DNA of 64,000 nt from Calendula officinalis (Eukaryota > Streptophyta > Magnoliopsida > Asterales > Asteraceae), in assembly GCA_963853835.1 (NCBI GenBank), contig OY970822.1, forward strand, positions 44,132,404-44,196,403, written 5' to 3'. Positions 48,606-58,304 of the stretch are shown one piece after another (within the stretch, counting starts at the first letter, position 1; every line of letters starts with the position of its first letter). The notes under the pieces are model-generated. The model searched no databases and had not been told where the DNA came from. It saw only the letters and a list, made by a program, of their open reading frames with translations. Position numbers and translations under genes: made by a program.

Positions 48606-51005
48606 ATGACTTCCAAAGAAACATTTTCTGCCGGGACGAATGCCCAGGAGGATAAACAGTGCATTGCCAACCTGGCAGTCATGGCAATACCAACTGAGGC
48701 TACAGCTGTGTTGGGCATTCCAAAAGATGATGAAAATGAGGTACTCTCTTTCTCCTTTGACTCTTTATTAACTGATTCAGACACTGATGAATCAGAGAAT
48801 TCCTTGTTTAATGAAAAACTTTTTCTTAAAATTGATGAGAAATCACAACTGACAAAACAAATTACTTCTTTAGAATCCGAAAAGGAACAACTTTTAAATA
48901 ATTTAAGTGATTTAAGTCAATGTTCTCTTCAAATAACTCAAGTTAACAAGGAATTACAAAATCAGTTGGCTACGTCAAAATCTTCTTTTCAATTTAAGAT
49001 TTCTGAATTACAAGAAAGTTTACAAAAACAAGTAAACACAACTAATGAATCAAATACGCAAATCTCTAAATTAAAAGAAGAAAATTTAACGTTTCGTCGT
49101 CAACTTGAAACTCTTGTTCCTCAAGTCAATCAAAATAACCTTTCAAATCAAAAAACACAAGAGTTACAACAACAGTTGTCATCGTTTCATGCTGCTCACA
49201 CCAGTGAGGTCAATCGTCTAAATCACATTATTAATACAAAAAACCTTGAAATTTCTAACCTAAAAACCATGAAAACGGTGTCGAGTGATAAAGACGACTC
49301 CAAGCAGCTGATAAATGACTTGGCGAATCAACTAAATCGACAGCAAACATGGATGAAGTCCGCAGACATCAAGATAAAAGACTACCAAGAACAGTTGAAG
49401 ACGGCTGACATCGAAATTCAAAAATTGAATGAACAAATCAAAAACATAACAAACGATTTTAAAAAGGAAATCGATGAACAATCAGCAACCATACACAGTC
49501 TTACTGTCAAGAAAGAAAATGCTGAAGAACACATCTCCAAACTGGAGCAGACGATTGTGAAAGCTGGTCACACTGAACAAACAATAAAATTAAATCAACC
49601 AAAAGAGTTCAGATCTTTCAAATCAAAAGTGGGTCTCGGCGCTGAGAACTCCCGTCCTCTGGAGAAAGCTGCTGATGTTCTCCCTACACTGTACAACTAT
49701 GACTACATGAATTTGGGAATCTGGCAAAGCTTTCTTCATATGCCGGACGAAGAAGCAGAAATCGAGAAGTTTAACAGAGAAAAGAAGGAACACGCTCAAA
49801 TCAGCTTTAACTATTCTGAATTGAACAATACATATAAAAAGAATAAAGCAAAATTTGAAAACAACGAGTACTTCCCGATTGTCACTCCTGAAGAATTTTC
49901 CTTATCTGAGGATGAAGTGTTAAAACAAACCGTCGAACCCAAGCTTTATGTTCCATCGTTAATTTTAGAAAAGAAAATCGTCCAACTTGAATCTGAAATT
50001 GATGAAACCCACAAAGCCTTTGATAAAGAAAAAGAAAATCTTCAAACAAAGATACATCAGTTAGAGGACACGATTTCAGAATTAAAGCCTAAAACTGACA
50101 AAAATGTTTTTCAAAATTCTAAATCTTCATTAATAGGACCGTCACCTGTTAATCCAGTACCAATTACTTTGAGACGACTCTCTAATTCACCAGTTTTAAA
50201 CGTCTCATTTAAAAAATTAGAGCCTCGGAGCAAGGAGCCCAAGACCAATGGAGTCAAAGGAGGTGTGCAGACTAAGAAGCTGAGTTCATGTAAGTCTACC
50301 ACGCCTAAGAAGCCTTGCGAGCTTAAGAATTCTAGACCATATACGTCTTCAGTCTCTTCTTCCACTGTTAAAATTAATTGTAACAACTCCAAAAATTTTA
50401 AATCTCCGGCAATTGCGTTTGGAACTGTGTATGATGCTTCTGTTTATCGTCCTGTAAATTACTCACATGGTTTTGATAATGTGTGTGTCAAATCTGATAA
50501 ATTTGGTAAAAAGATATTGAGTGATAAATCTACAAATAAACAAATTTCTCAGAATGATGATCGATTTTTTGTTAAGCTAAATGCTCCATGTGGTTTAAAA
50601 ATCAATGTTTTCCATAAATCTGGTAAAATCATAAAATCATGCAAAACATGTTTTCCACAACAATGCAAGAAATCTGTCTCTCATCCACACAAACCAAATC
50701 AAAAAGGTTCATCTTCACATGCTTCCAAAAAGACGAAGAGTTCTTTCAAAACCCCACCAAACTCTGATAAACATTCGTCTACTCGTCGCCAAATCTTTCG
50801 AGGAAATTCCGCACCTAAGCCAAAATCCTTAGGTTCCTCAAACAGCGACAACAAAAAAGCGACCAAATCTTCAACACTTGTCAAATACACTTGGATCAAA
50901 AATGAAAAATCTCATTGGATTATCCAATCCTCTGAGAAATCTTTAAAATGGGTCGTCAAATCCACAACCTCTGAACTGCCTCCTTGCAGTTATCGAAAGC
51001 TCTAA
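48606..51005 (+). CDS. coiled-coil ORF2 of the pol-less element
   Basis: An intact 799-residue protein starting MTSKETFSAGTN, similar to the start of the Gag ORF (MTSKDALSIGSD). Residues about 75-330 are strongly coiled-coil (Lys/Glu/Leu/Gln heptads). The C-terminal third is Lys/Ser-rich with a degenerate cysteine cluster (CKTCFPQQC) and ends LKWVVKSTTSELPP. By position and style it resembles the region between capsid and protease in large Asteraceae Copia polyproteins, cut off where protease would begin. There is no enzymatic motif. Function is unknown; an architectural or RNA-binding role is a guess. Confidence 0.75.
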   Translation: MTSKETFSAGTNAQEDKQCIANLAVMAIPTEATAVLGIPKDDENEVLSFSFDSLLTDSDTDESENSLFNEKLFLKIDEKSQLTKQITSLESEKEQLLNNLSDLSQCSLQITQVNKELQNQLATSKSSFQFKISELQESLQKQVNTTNESNTQISKLKEENLTFRRQLETLVPQVNQNNLSNQKTQELQQQLSSFHAAHTSEVNRLNHIINTKNLEISNLKTMKTVSSDKDDSKQLINDLANQLNRQQTWMKSADIKIKDYQEQLKTADIEIQKLNEQIKNITNDFKKEIDEQSATIHSLTVKKENAEEHISKLEQTIVKAGHTEQTIKLNQPKEFRSFKSKVGLGAENSRPLEKAADVLPTLYNYDYMNLGIWQSFLHMPDEEAEIEKFNREKKEHAQISFNYSELNNTYKKNKAKFENNEYFPIVTPEEFSLSEDEVLKQTVEPKLYVPSLILEKKIVQLESEIDETHKAFDKEKENLQTKIHQLEDTISELKPKTDKNVFQNSKSSLIGPSPVNPVPITLRRLSNSPVLNVSFKKLEPRSKEPKTNGVKGGVQTKKLSSCKSTTPKKPCELKNSRPYTSSVSSSTVKINCNNSKNFKSPAIAFGTVYDASVYRPVNYSHGFDNVCVKSDKFGKKILSDKSTNKQISQNDDRFFVKLNAPCGLKINVFHKSGKIIKSCKTCFPQQCKKSVSHPHKPNQKGSSSHASKKTKSSFKTPPNSDKHSSTRRQIFRGNSAPKPKSLGSSNSDNKKATKSSTLVKYTWIKNEKSHWIIQSSEKSLKWVVKSTTSELPPCSYRKL

Positions 51006-51020
51006 ATTGATCATAAAACA

Positions 51021-51105
51021 ATTCTACATAAAACATCTGTCACTAATCGTATAGGACCCATAGATAATTGGGTACCAAATATGTTTTAATTGTTTTATGT
51101 AGAAT
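51021..51105 (+). other. long stem-loop after ORF2
   Basis: A perfect 14-bp inverted repeat, ATTCTACATAAAAC (51021-51034) with GTTTTATGTAGAAT (51092-51105), lies 16 bp after the ORF2 stop and encloses a 57-nt loop. Confidence 0.8.
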
Positions 51106-51137
51106 AACCAGCAAGGTGTTTGGAGTTCAGTATGACT

Positions 51138-51292
51138 TATACACATTTCAGTGTATAACTCGCGTTTCAACGGACAATGGCTCTTACACACTTCAGTGTA
51201 TGACCCGAGATTCAAAGAAATGGCTTTCAAGTACTTCAGCTTGAAACCCGGTTCTCAATGAAAGATGGCTTCTAATCAAAACAGATTCAGAA
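51138..51292 (+). other. array of four hairpins in about 45-bp units
   Basis: Hairpins lie at 51138-51157 (TATACAC/GTGTATA), 51185-51200 (TACAC/GTGTA), 51225-51246 (TTTCAAG/CTTGAAA) and 51270-51292 (TTCT+AATC / GATT+AGAA with one bulge). The first three loops share ATTTCA or ACTTCA. Stems differ in sequence but stay complementary. Three units are preceded by ATGGCT. Confidence 0.75.
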
Positions 51293-51416
51293 CCCGCACT
51301 CAAAAGAAAGCACAAAGCTCAATCAAGCTTCACCGCAAATACTCTCCTTCAACCCTCCGACGATGTATAAGGTACGTCCTACAATCTCAAAACTTGTAAA
51401 TACTTTTGTTTTGTCG

Positions 51417-51466
51417 AGGGGGAGAAATATTAATTCTAGGGGGAGAATTATTATTTCTAGGGGAGA
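51417..51466 (+). other. three tandem polypurine-tract-like motifs
   Basis: GAGGGGGAGAAATA, CTAGGGGGAGAATTA and CTAGGGGAGAAAATT follow one another and resemble the polypurine tract at the 3' LTR (AGGGGGAGAT). They lie 2.2 kb upstream of that LTR. Confidence 0.7.
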
Positions 51467-51556
51467 AAATTCAGAAAAACAAAAACAAAATACCCAAATA
51501 AAAAGTTTTATGTTTGTAACGTTAATCATAAGTTGTTGTAATATCCGTAAACGATC

Positions 51557-51580
51557 TCTTTACTAGTTCTCTAGTAAAGA
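51557..51580 (+). other. perfect 10-bp hairpin
   Basis: TCTTTACTAG, loop TTCT, CTAGTAAAGA. It is compact and perfect; it could be an RNA structure or a cruciform. Confidence 0.75.
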
Positions 51581-51689
51581 TTGCATCTGTTTATTACAAA
51601 TTCTTTTAATTCTCGTTACTTACTACTTCAAAAGACATACCTTCCCATGGTTTACCAGATCCGGCCACACCTTCCCAGGGAAATATTTC

Positions 51690-53220
51690 AGCCAACTGGT
51701 AAATGTGAGGGTTTAGGTCTAGGGTATAGTAATAGGTGAGTGCAAGGTGATGTGAAAACATGATAAATCAAAGAAAACACACCTTATGAGTGCATCCAAA
51801 CCGAAAACAAACCGGGCAACCAATTAAATAGGTGATCATTCATTTGTTGAATGTTTCACTAGACTTTACTGGCCCAGTAAAGCAAATGCACGCCACCACC
51901 AACTACTCAAATTCCTCTCAACAGGGATTTGTTTCATTTCATCAGGGGACGTAGCACAAAAGCTACTGACTACTCATTCGGAGTATGTCGGTATTGAATA
52001 ATAATAACCTCCTGCCCCGGGTTAAGTCTCTTTGTATGCACAGTGTGTCTAGTTCTCACCCCCAAGAATATTTCCAATATAGGACACCTGCACTGCAAAC
52101 ATGGATCTCCGTGAATCCATCGGAACACTCGTAGTGGCATCACAATCTGATGTTTCACGAGGATCGAGTGGAAATCCTGCTAGAGCTAAAATCACGCCAA
52201 CTCTAAACGCAGGTCACACATTTGAACCAACGGTTGTGCAAACGACTACCGATTCATACCGTGTGCCAACGGATACTCTATGTGAGTCCGGTGTTACCCT
52301 AAAAGAACAAAGTTGCTGTGCCTTAAACTTCAAAATCATTCAGGCAACAACTTATACCGGAAACACATAAAATTCCGATGAAAAATCCATGTGAACTAAA
52401 ATGCAACATCTTGAAAGCTGATTAAAATGCACATGAGCGTAATAGTCCACTCTCAAATTACTCCTATGATCTGCTAAACCCAGCATGATCTTCCCCGGAG
52501 CCACCGACAATATAGGAACTGAAAAGTGAGGGTCCCTAGGTCTAGGTGAGCAGAATCAAGTATCATGGGATCTTGATTGGGGTGCGCTGAGGTAAAAATT
52601 GAGAGGGGGGTATGAAGTATGGGGTGCAAATCAGCTTATCACATGGTAAAAACAAAAATGAGGGTGTGGTTGAAAAATGAAAAAGTGAGTTGAGTGAGGA
52701 GCGTGTGTGAAAGGGTTAAAAGAAAACGGAAAACCCTCCCTAAACCGAACAAATGACCGGGTAACCTCATCTATATCAGATTGCATATGTTGCTTTCTGA
52801 TTAAGACATCATGGACCCAGTGATGCAATGCACAACCCCCACTGACCACTCAAGTACAAAAAGTACTTGTTTCAAAATCACGGAGATTACCACATCCACT
52901 ATCGACATCTCATTTGGAGATTGTTGATATTGAAAAAGAGGACCCGCCTCCAGTCCTCGCCTTCGTTTGTCCACGTATAGAGTCTAGAACCGAATTAAAT
53001 TTCTCTAGGACACAGGCACTCTACCAAGCATATCTTTGAGATATTGCCGGAACATTCATAGTAATACCAAAATTATTGGTATTCCACGATGATTGAATGG
53101 AAATCCTACCAGTGCTAACATCAATGCCAACACTGAACGTAGGTCACACAGTTTCTGTAACTGTTGTGCTAACAGGCAATCTATGTGATCCTGGGTTACC
53201 CTGATACATTCTTGTGCGAA
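51690..53220 (+). repeat. diverged tandem duplication in the 3' noncoding region
   Basis: Two segments of roughly 0.7-0.85 kb (about 51690-52370 and 52530-53220) share ordered similarity. Paired landmarks include GTGAGGGT..TAGGTCTAG, TGGAAATCCT with GCTA and CAC, and CATCAATGCCAACACTGAACGTAGGTCACACA versus its counterpart at about 52185-52215. They are strongly diverged and carry no conserved ORF. Confidence 0.65.
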
Positions 53221-53228
53221 GATCAGAC

Positions 53229-53366
53229 GACCGTACTCCATTCTTATCAACAACGGTCACTATGTCTGATAGAAAATCTGATGACTGTACTTCAATCTTA
53301 TCAACAACAGTCAATAAATCAGATAAGGGATTCTATGACCGTACTCCAACATTATCAACAACGGTC
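53229..53366 (+). repeat. three 54-bp repeats, each a hairpin with an 18-nt loop
   Basis: Hairpins at 53229-53258, 53283-53312 and 53337-53366 have stems GACCGT/ACGGTC, GACTGT/ACAGTC and GACCGT/ACGGTC. Each loop is exactly 18 nt and ends CTTATCAACA or ATTATCAACA. The middle copy changes one base pair on both sides. Confidence 0.82.
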
Positions 53367-53696
53367 AGAAAATCCACAACATATCAACATTCCGCACTGC
53401 TTCAACTTCAACAAACATCAGGAACCAAGGATCTGCAGCAAATCGACAAACGCCACAACTTCAAGAAAGGACTTCCGCTGCTAACCGCTCTATCTATGGG
53501 TCTACTTTCAGTCGATTTGCATGAAGTCTTCTGGAATACTTTATATTGGTTGAAAAGCCGATTAAAAGTATATCTGTCACCGATGATCAAAGGCTGATGC
53601 TGTTTTATCAACAAAACTGCTCAACGGTTCAATTCTCAGCTCCAGCCTTACAATCACAGAAGTCTTCAAAGATATGCAACCTAGTCTACTATTACA

Positions 53697-53707
53697 AAGG
53701 GGGAGAT
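53697..53707 (+). other. polypurine tract of the pol-less element
   Basis: AAGGGGGAGAT directly before the 3' LTR, matching the corresponding junction of the Copia element at 26530-26540. Confidence 0.88.
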
Positions 53708-54012
53708 TGTTAGGTACTAGATATGTTGTAATAGTTAGTCTAGGGGGTAATAGTGTAACAATGTATAGATGTTAGGTTTTATTACCAAAATGGTCCTAAC
53801 TAACCAAGAATTGAGCCATGGTATAAATACCAAAGTGTAAGGCTCAATTCTTAAACTTTTGCCATTAATCAATTTCACATTATCCAGCAATTGTTCTCTC
53901 CCATCTCTCTACTTTCTCTCTCTAAAAGCCCTAATCTCATTCTTCACTTTTATCACCAAAATCATCATCAAACCTCTCTAAATGGATTGAATCAGTGTTA
54001 TTGTGCTTTTCA
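53708..54012 (+). repeat. 3' LTR of the pol-less element
   Basis: 305 bp, differing from the 5' LTR at one position near its end (ATCAGTG versus ATCGGTG). Confidence 0.94.
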
Positions 54013-54017
54013 CATAC

Positions 54018-54538
54018 AATTCAAACTTTGCCAAATATTAACAAATCTCAAAAGAATTATACAAACATTTTATATTTTATATGTTTAATCACTCATAAAA
54101 ATATATAAATAAACATTAACAAATATAAATGAACACGTATAAATAAATACTTCGTATTAACTAACAAAATAGATGAAAGTTAACAAACAAACATGAATGA
54201 ACAAAGATGCTTATTATGTTCGTTTGTTTAACTGAATAAACTAAAAATCTTATTTATATTCATTTATTTATCAAACAAATGAACATAAATGAAAAAACTT
54301 GTTTATGTTCATGTAATATTTGGTTTCTTTATAGTCTAGGGTTAAATCAAGTGCATATAAACGTTTTTCTATCTTTAAAACCAATCAATATGTTAAATAT
54401 GAACGTAAAACCAATATAACCGTATCAAAATAAGTGAATCATTTTTGTTTTCAGGGTGTATCAATATAAGTGAATCACTTTAATAATTTACCTTATATGG
54501 TAAGTTTTTATATTTAAAATTACCCATTTATTCTTACA
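54018..54538. other. spacer with degenerate GTTCGTTT repeat and left half of a Stowaway-like MITE
   Basis: Continues the GAAC-rich repeat from 45680-45909. From about 54420, CCGTATCAAAATAAGTGAATC and a second copy near 54457 resemble the end of a Stowaway-type element whose other end lies near 59155-59173. Confidence 0.5.
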
Positions 54539-54549
54539 CTAGCTACATA

Positions 54550-54568
54550 ACCCGCCCGATGGGCGGGT
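54550..54568 (-). terminator. Helitron 3' hairpin
   Basis: An 8-bp GC-rich stem with 3-nt loop, 7 nt before the terminal CTAG. This is the structure that signals the end of rolling-circle transposition. Confidence 0.85.
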
Positions 54569-54699
54569 ATGCTTCAAATATTTTTATGTAGAAAATTCCC
54601 AACAAAAGCTTAATAAATTAAAAAATGACATAATAATGATGTAGATGTAATGAAGAATTGATAGAAAAAACGATACATTAAAAAATGTTACAAAAAGAT

Positions 54700-55041
54700 T
54701 TACAAACGAAATAAGACTTCTTTGTAAACTACATTTGCTGTTGAATTAGTGTAATTCCCATCGATGTCACAACAAATTACCTTCAATCCATTCTTGCTCT
54801 TTACTCGTGATACAGCCACATAAAGCTGGCCATGTGAGAATACCGGCTTTTGCAGAAACAAACCAACCTGAGACAACGTCTGGCCTTGACTTTTATTAAT
54901 GGTCATAGCAAAGCATACCTGAACGGGGAATTGCCTCCGATTCAATTTGAATGGCATCTTGTTGTCGGAAGGGCTAATAACCATTCGCGGGATGGCGCAA
55001 ATTGTACCCACCTTGCCGCCAGATATGATTTTACCCTCGAT
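54700..55041 (-). pseudogene. Helitron PIF1-like helicase C-terminus
   Basis: About 113 codons from IEGKIISGGKVG through IPRMVISPSDNKMPF, RRQFPVQVCFAMTINKSQGQ and GQLYVAVSRVKSKNGLKV to VVYKEVLF and TAA 54700-54702. These are helicase motifs V and VI of Helitron Rep-helicase proteins (and PIF1). The upstream helicase motifs and Rep HUH nuclease are missing. The frame itself is open up to its end. Confidence 0.9.
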
Positions 55042-56430
55042 TATAAAATTTTAAAAGGATGTTTCACCTTTTAATTAATATTTAAGACGACAACCACTAT
55101 ATATTAAAAAATTTATGAGCGTGATTCAGTTAGAATATACCAGCACGTTTAAAATTCCCAATTACCGAAATTTAGTTGCAAAATTATTCAATTTTTATTA
55201 AGCCCATTTCATAAAAAATGTATTGCATTTTGGACAAAAGTCTTGGGCGTTTTGTCCGAGTAGCCCATCATTCAATATATTGAATCCGGCCTTTTAATAA
55301 AACAAAGCAATGTGGCGTTTGAATTGTGCAAGAACACAATCGGTCAAAAAACATAAGGCAGAGGAGGGCGACTGCTTATTACGACCGTTCAAATCGGAAT
55401 TGAATCGAGGAAATGAAAATGGAAGCATACCAGAGTAATTCGTTGCAGATCGGGCAAAACCACCTCCGTTTGATTTTGTGTTCAGTGATTATTTGCGTTA
55501 ATCGGAAACCCTAGACAGGTAAGATTTCATTCTTAATTAAATGGGTTTCTGAATTAGGGTTAATAATCTAGCTATAAGTGAATGTTAGTTGTTATAATGT
55601 TTAATACTGTTATCCATAATTTCATTCTAAGGTTGAAATCGGAAGCGAAATACGAATCTGATTTTACTGTACAAATCTATAATTTAAAATACTTAAAAAC
55701 AGGATCTTCATTACTTTTATTAATCAAGCTGATATAGGGTACGATTGCTGTATTGTGTGATAGTTTCAATATGTACATACACTGTTAATGGTTATGTTTT
55801 TTTAGTAGGAATACACCTTCATTTTTGTTTTTTGTTCTCATTTTATTAGTTAAGTGTTCATAATTTACTTATTGAAATCAAAATTCGTAATGTGAAGTGT
55901 GTGACCTTAGTTTAGCTCATACTGAAATGGAAAACCATAGCAATTTACAGTCTAAAAGAAGAAACATATATTGCAGCATGAATAGCATACTAAACTGCTT
56001 CTAGAGGAATACTATATATAGCATACTAAACTTTGAGATATCATCGAAATATATAGTTGTGTTAAGTTATATAAATGTGTTAAAATGTTTTTAGATATAT
56101 AAATTTGTTAAAATGTGTTCAGATTTATTGGTATAACAATTATAGTTAAAACAATATATATTCTATAAATTTATAAATGTGTTAAAATAATTTTGTAACT
56201 ATGAAATTTCAGTATTCGTAATACTTGATTGGTGCTACAATAACAATTTAGAAATGTTTCATTTAAAATTTCGAATATTTAGGATAATTTATAAAAGTTT
56301 TAATCTAAGTTTCATACCGCAATCAGTTATACTGTTTGACTATTAAAACCATAATTCAGTGTTGTAAAATTAAAATGCTATATACTGCATTATGTTATTA
56401 TATTTGTAAAACCATAATAAACTTTTCCAA
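55042..56430. other. Helitron interior with an exon-like patch
   Basis: Mostly AT-rich. About 55300-55520 is GC-richer and on the plus strand ends CCTAGACAG followed by GTAAGATT, which looks like a captured 5' exon and splice donor. No protein family could be recognised. Confidence 0.35.
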
Positions 56431-56507
56431 TAATCAGACTAACGAATAACAGCTATACTTTTTGACTATTAAAGTCATATTATTGTAATAAACTTTAAAA
56501 TGTAAAA

Positions 56508-57690
56508 CAGTTTGACTATTAAAGTCAAACTGCTATAATACTTGCCTTTAAATTTTCTTTTTTACAAACTTTTAAGAACAATAATTATGTTATGATTCAC
56601 ATAAAGTTATTATATTTTTTACGAAAATAAAATAAAGTTTTTACAATAATTATTTTACTATATAACATAAAATTTAATACAGTTTTTAAATAATAGTTAA
56701 TTATTGAAATTGTTGTGCTGTTTGACTATCAGTATCAAACACAGTTGTTAATTTGAGAGTTTGACTCTTATTAGTCAAATTGTGATAAACTGAAATTTAT
56801 TGAATCAGTTTGACTTTTATTAGTCAAACTGTGACAGTTTTAAAATACAGTAAATAAAGTGTGCACATTTAAGTAAAAAAACTACATAGTCAAATTGTGA
56901 TGTTGTTGAAATACAGTGTGAATCAGTTTGACTTTTATTAGTCAAACTGTTAAATTTTTAAAAAACAGTAAATAAAGTGTGAAAGTTTAAGTAAAAATAA
57001 ATAAATACAGTTTTAATTAAAAAAAATTGGTCAAACTTTGTATTTCACGAATCATGTGGGTTTATTTAACTGAAAATTATACTGTTTTTATTTATTAATT
57101 TTTAAAACTTTCACAGGTCAAACTGTTTGACTATTAAAAGTCAAACTGACCAGTATGACTTTTAATAGTCAAATTGTGATATTGTTGAAATACAGTGTGA
57201 ATCAGTTTGTCTATTATTAGTCAAACTGTTAAATTTTTAAAAAAACAGTAAATAAAGTGTGAAAGTTTAAGTAAAAATAGATAAATACAGTTTTAATTAA
57301 AAAAAATTGGTCAAACTTTGTATTTCCCGAATCATGTGGTTTTATTTAACTGAAAATTATACTGTTTTTATTTATTATTTTTGTCTTCATCAGGTTATAA
57401 TGTTTGACTATTAAAAGTCATACTGTTCAGTTTGACTTTTAATAGTCAAATTGTGACAGTTTGAAATACAGTGTGAATCAGTTTGACTTTTATTAGTCAA
57501 ACTTTTAAATTTTAAAAAACAGTAAATAAAGTGTGCAAGTTTAAGTAAAAATAAATAAATACAGTTTTAATTAAAAAAAATTGGTCAAACTTTGTATTTC
57601 CCGAATCATGTGGTTATATTCAAATGAAAACTATTAAATGTTTAATTTTTAAAATTCATCAGGTTATACTGTTTGACTATTTAAAGTCAA
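56508..57690. repeat. inverted TTTGACT/AGTCAAA repeats in a tandem array of about 280 bp
   Basis: The landmark TTGGTCAAACTTTGTATTTC recurs at 57027, 57307 and 57581 (periods 280 and 274 bp). The array and its left flank hold many near-perfect inverted repeats with arms CAGTTTGACT and AGTCAAACTG around 5-6-nt spacers (56508-56532, 56807-56832, 56924-56949 and others). Each arm contains TTGAC, the W-box core. Confidence 0.82.
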
Positions 57691-57699
57691 AGTGTGGTA

Positions 57700-58304
57700 A
57701 TCAATTTACAATCAAAAAAGTTTGATTCAAAATATGGTTTTCAGCATTACCTTGCAATTGAAGATGGTGGTTGACAACGTTGAGAAATGTTTACCTGCAA
57801 CTGCTTCAAAGTAGAATGTGAAATTTGTAAGTCATGTTAATAGAAATAAACATTTAAACATTTAAACTTTCCCATTTAAACATTTAAACTTTTTATAAAT
57901 CTACGAAGGCAAAAATTAAAAATGTCTAAATCTTTACCTGCAACTGCTTCAAAGTAGAATCTTTACCTGCACTGCTTCAAGTTGGAATCAACAATTATGA
58001 AATAAACATTTAAACATCTTTTTAAAAATTTAAACCAACAATATGAAATTTGTACGGAAATTCGGAAATCATAATTCTGATTTTGTAAGTCATGTTAATA
58101 AATACACACAAATATGTTTTTCCGAATTACCTTGCAGTTGAAGATGGTTAATATGTGAATTTTTGAGGAATATTTAACTGCAAATACCGAATAACAAAAA
58201 TAACGTGTACCTTCAATTGCTGGAGTCTGTGGATGCAGGTGATGAACTTATGATTATTTTGTTATATTATGGAACTTATATAGGGATGAAAAGAATTTGA
58301 ATTG
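57700..58304. other. Helitron interior, no gene seen
   Basis: AT-rich, with short repeated phrases such as CTTTACCTGCAACTGCTTC (57789-57807 in part, and 57934-57952). Confidence 0.4.

Larger units (their letters stand above)
45915..54012 (+). mobile_element. young non-autonomous LTR element with Gag but no Pol (TR-GAG-like, Copia-type)
   Basis: Two 305-bp LTRs (45915-46219, 53708-54012) begin TGTTAGG and end GCTTTTCA; I see one difference between them. Flanks CATGC and CATAC are a 5-bp target duplication with one mismatch. It has the Copia primer site and polypurine junction, a Gag ORF (47023-47922), a coiled-coil ORF (48606-51005) and 2.7 kb of 3' noncoding sequence. No protease, integrase, RT or RNase H motif occurs in any frame, so transposition must have used enzymes from another element. 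It is the youngest insertion in the window. Confidence 0.93.

Noticed and set aside
52101..53597. Short frames in the 3' part of the pol-less element as possible env-like genes
   Set aside because: Fragments of 65-127 codons that overlap diverged repeats and hairpins, with no membrane or signal sequence.
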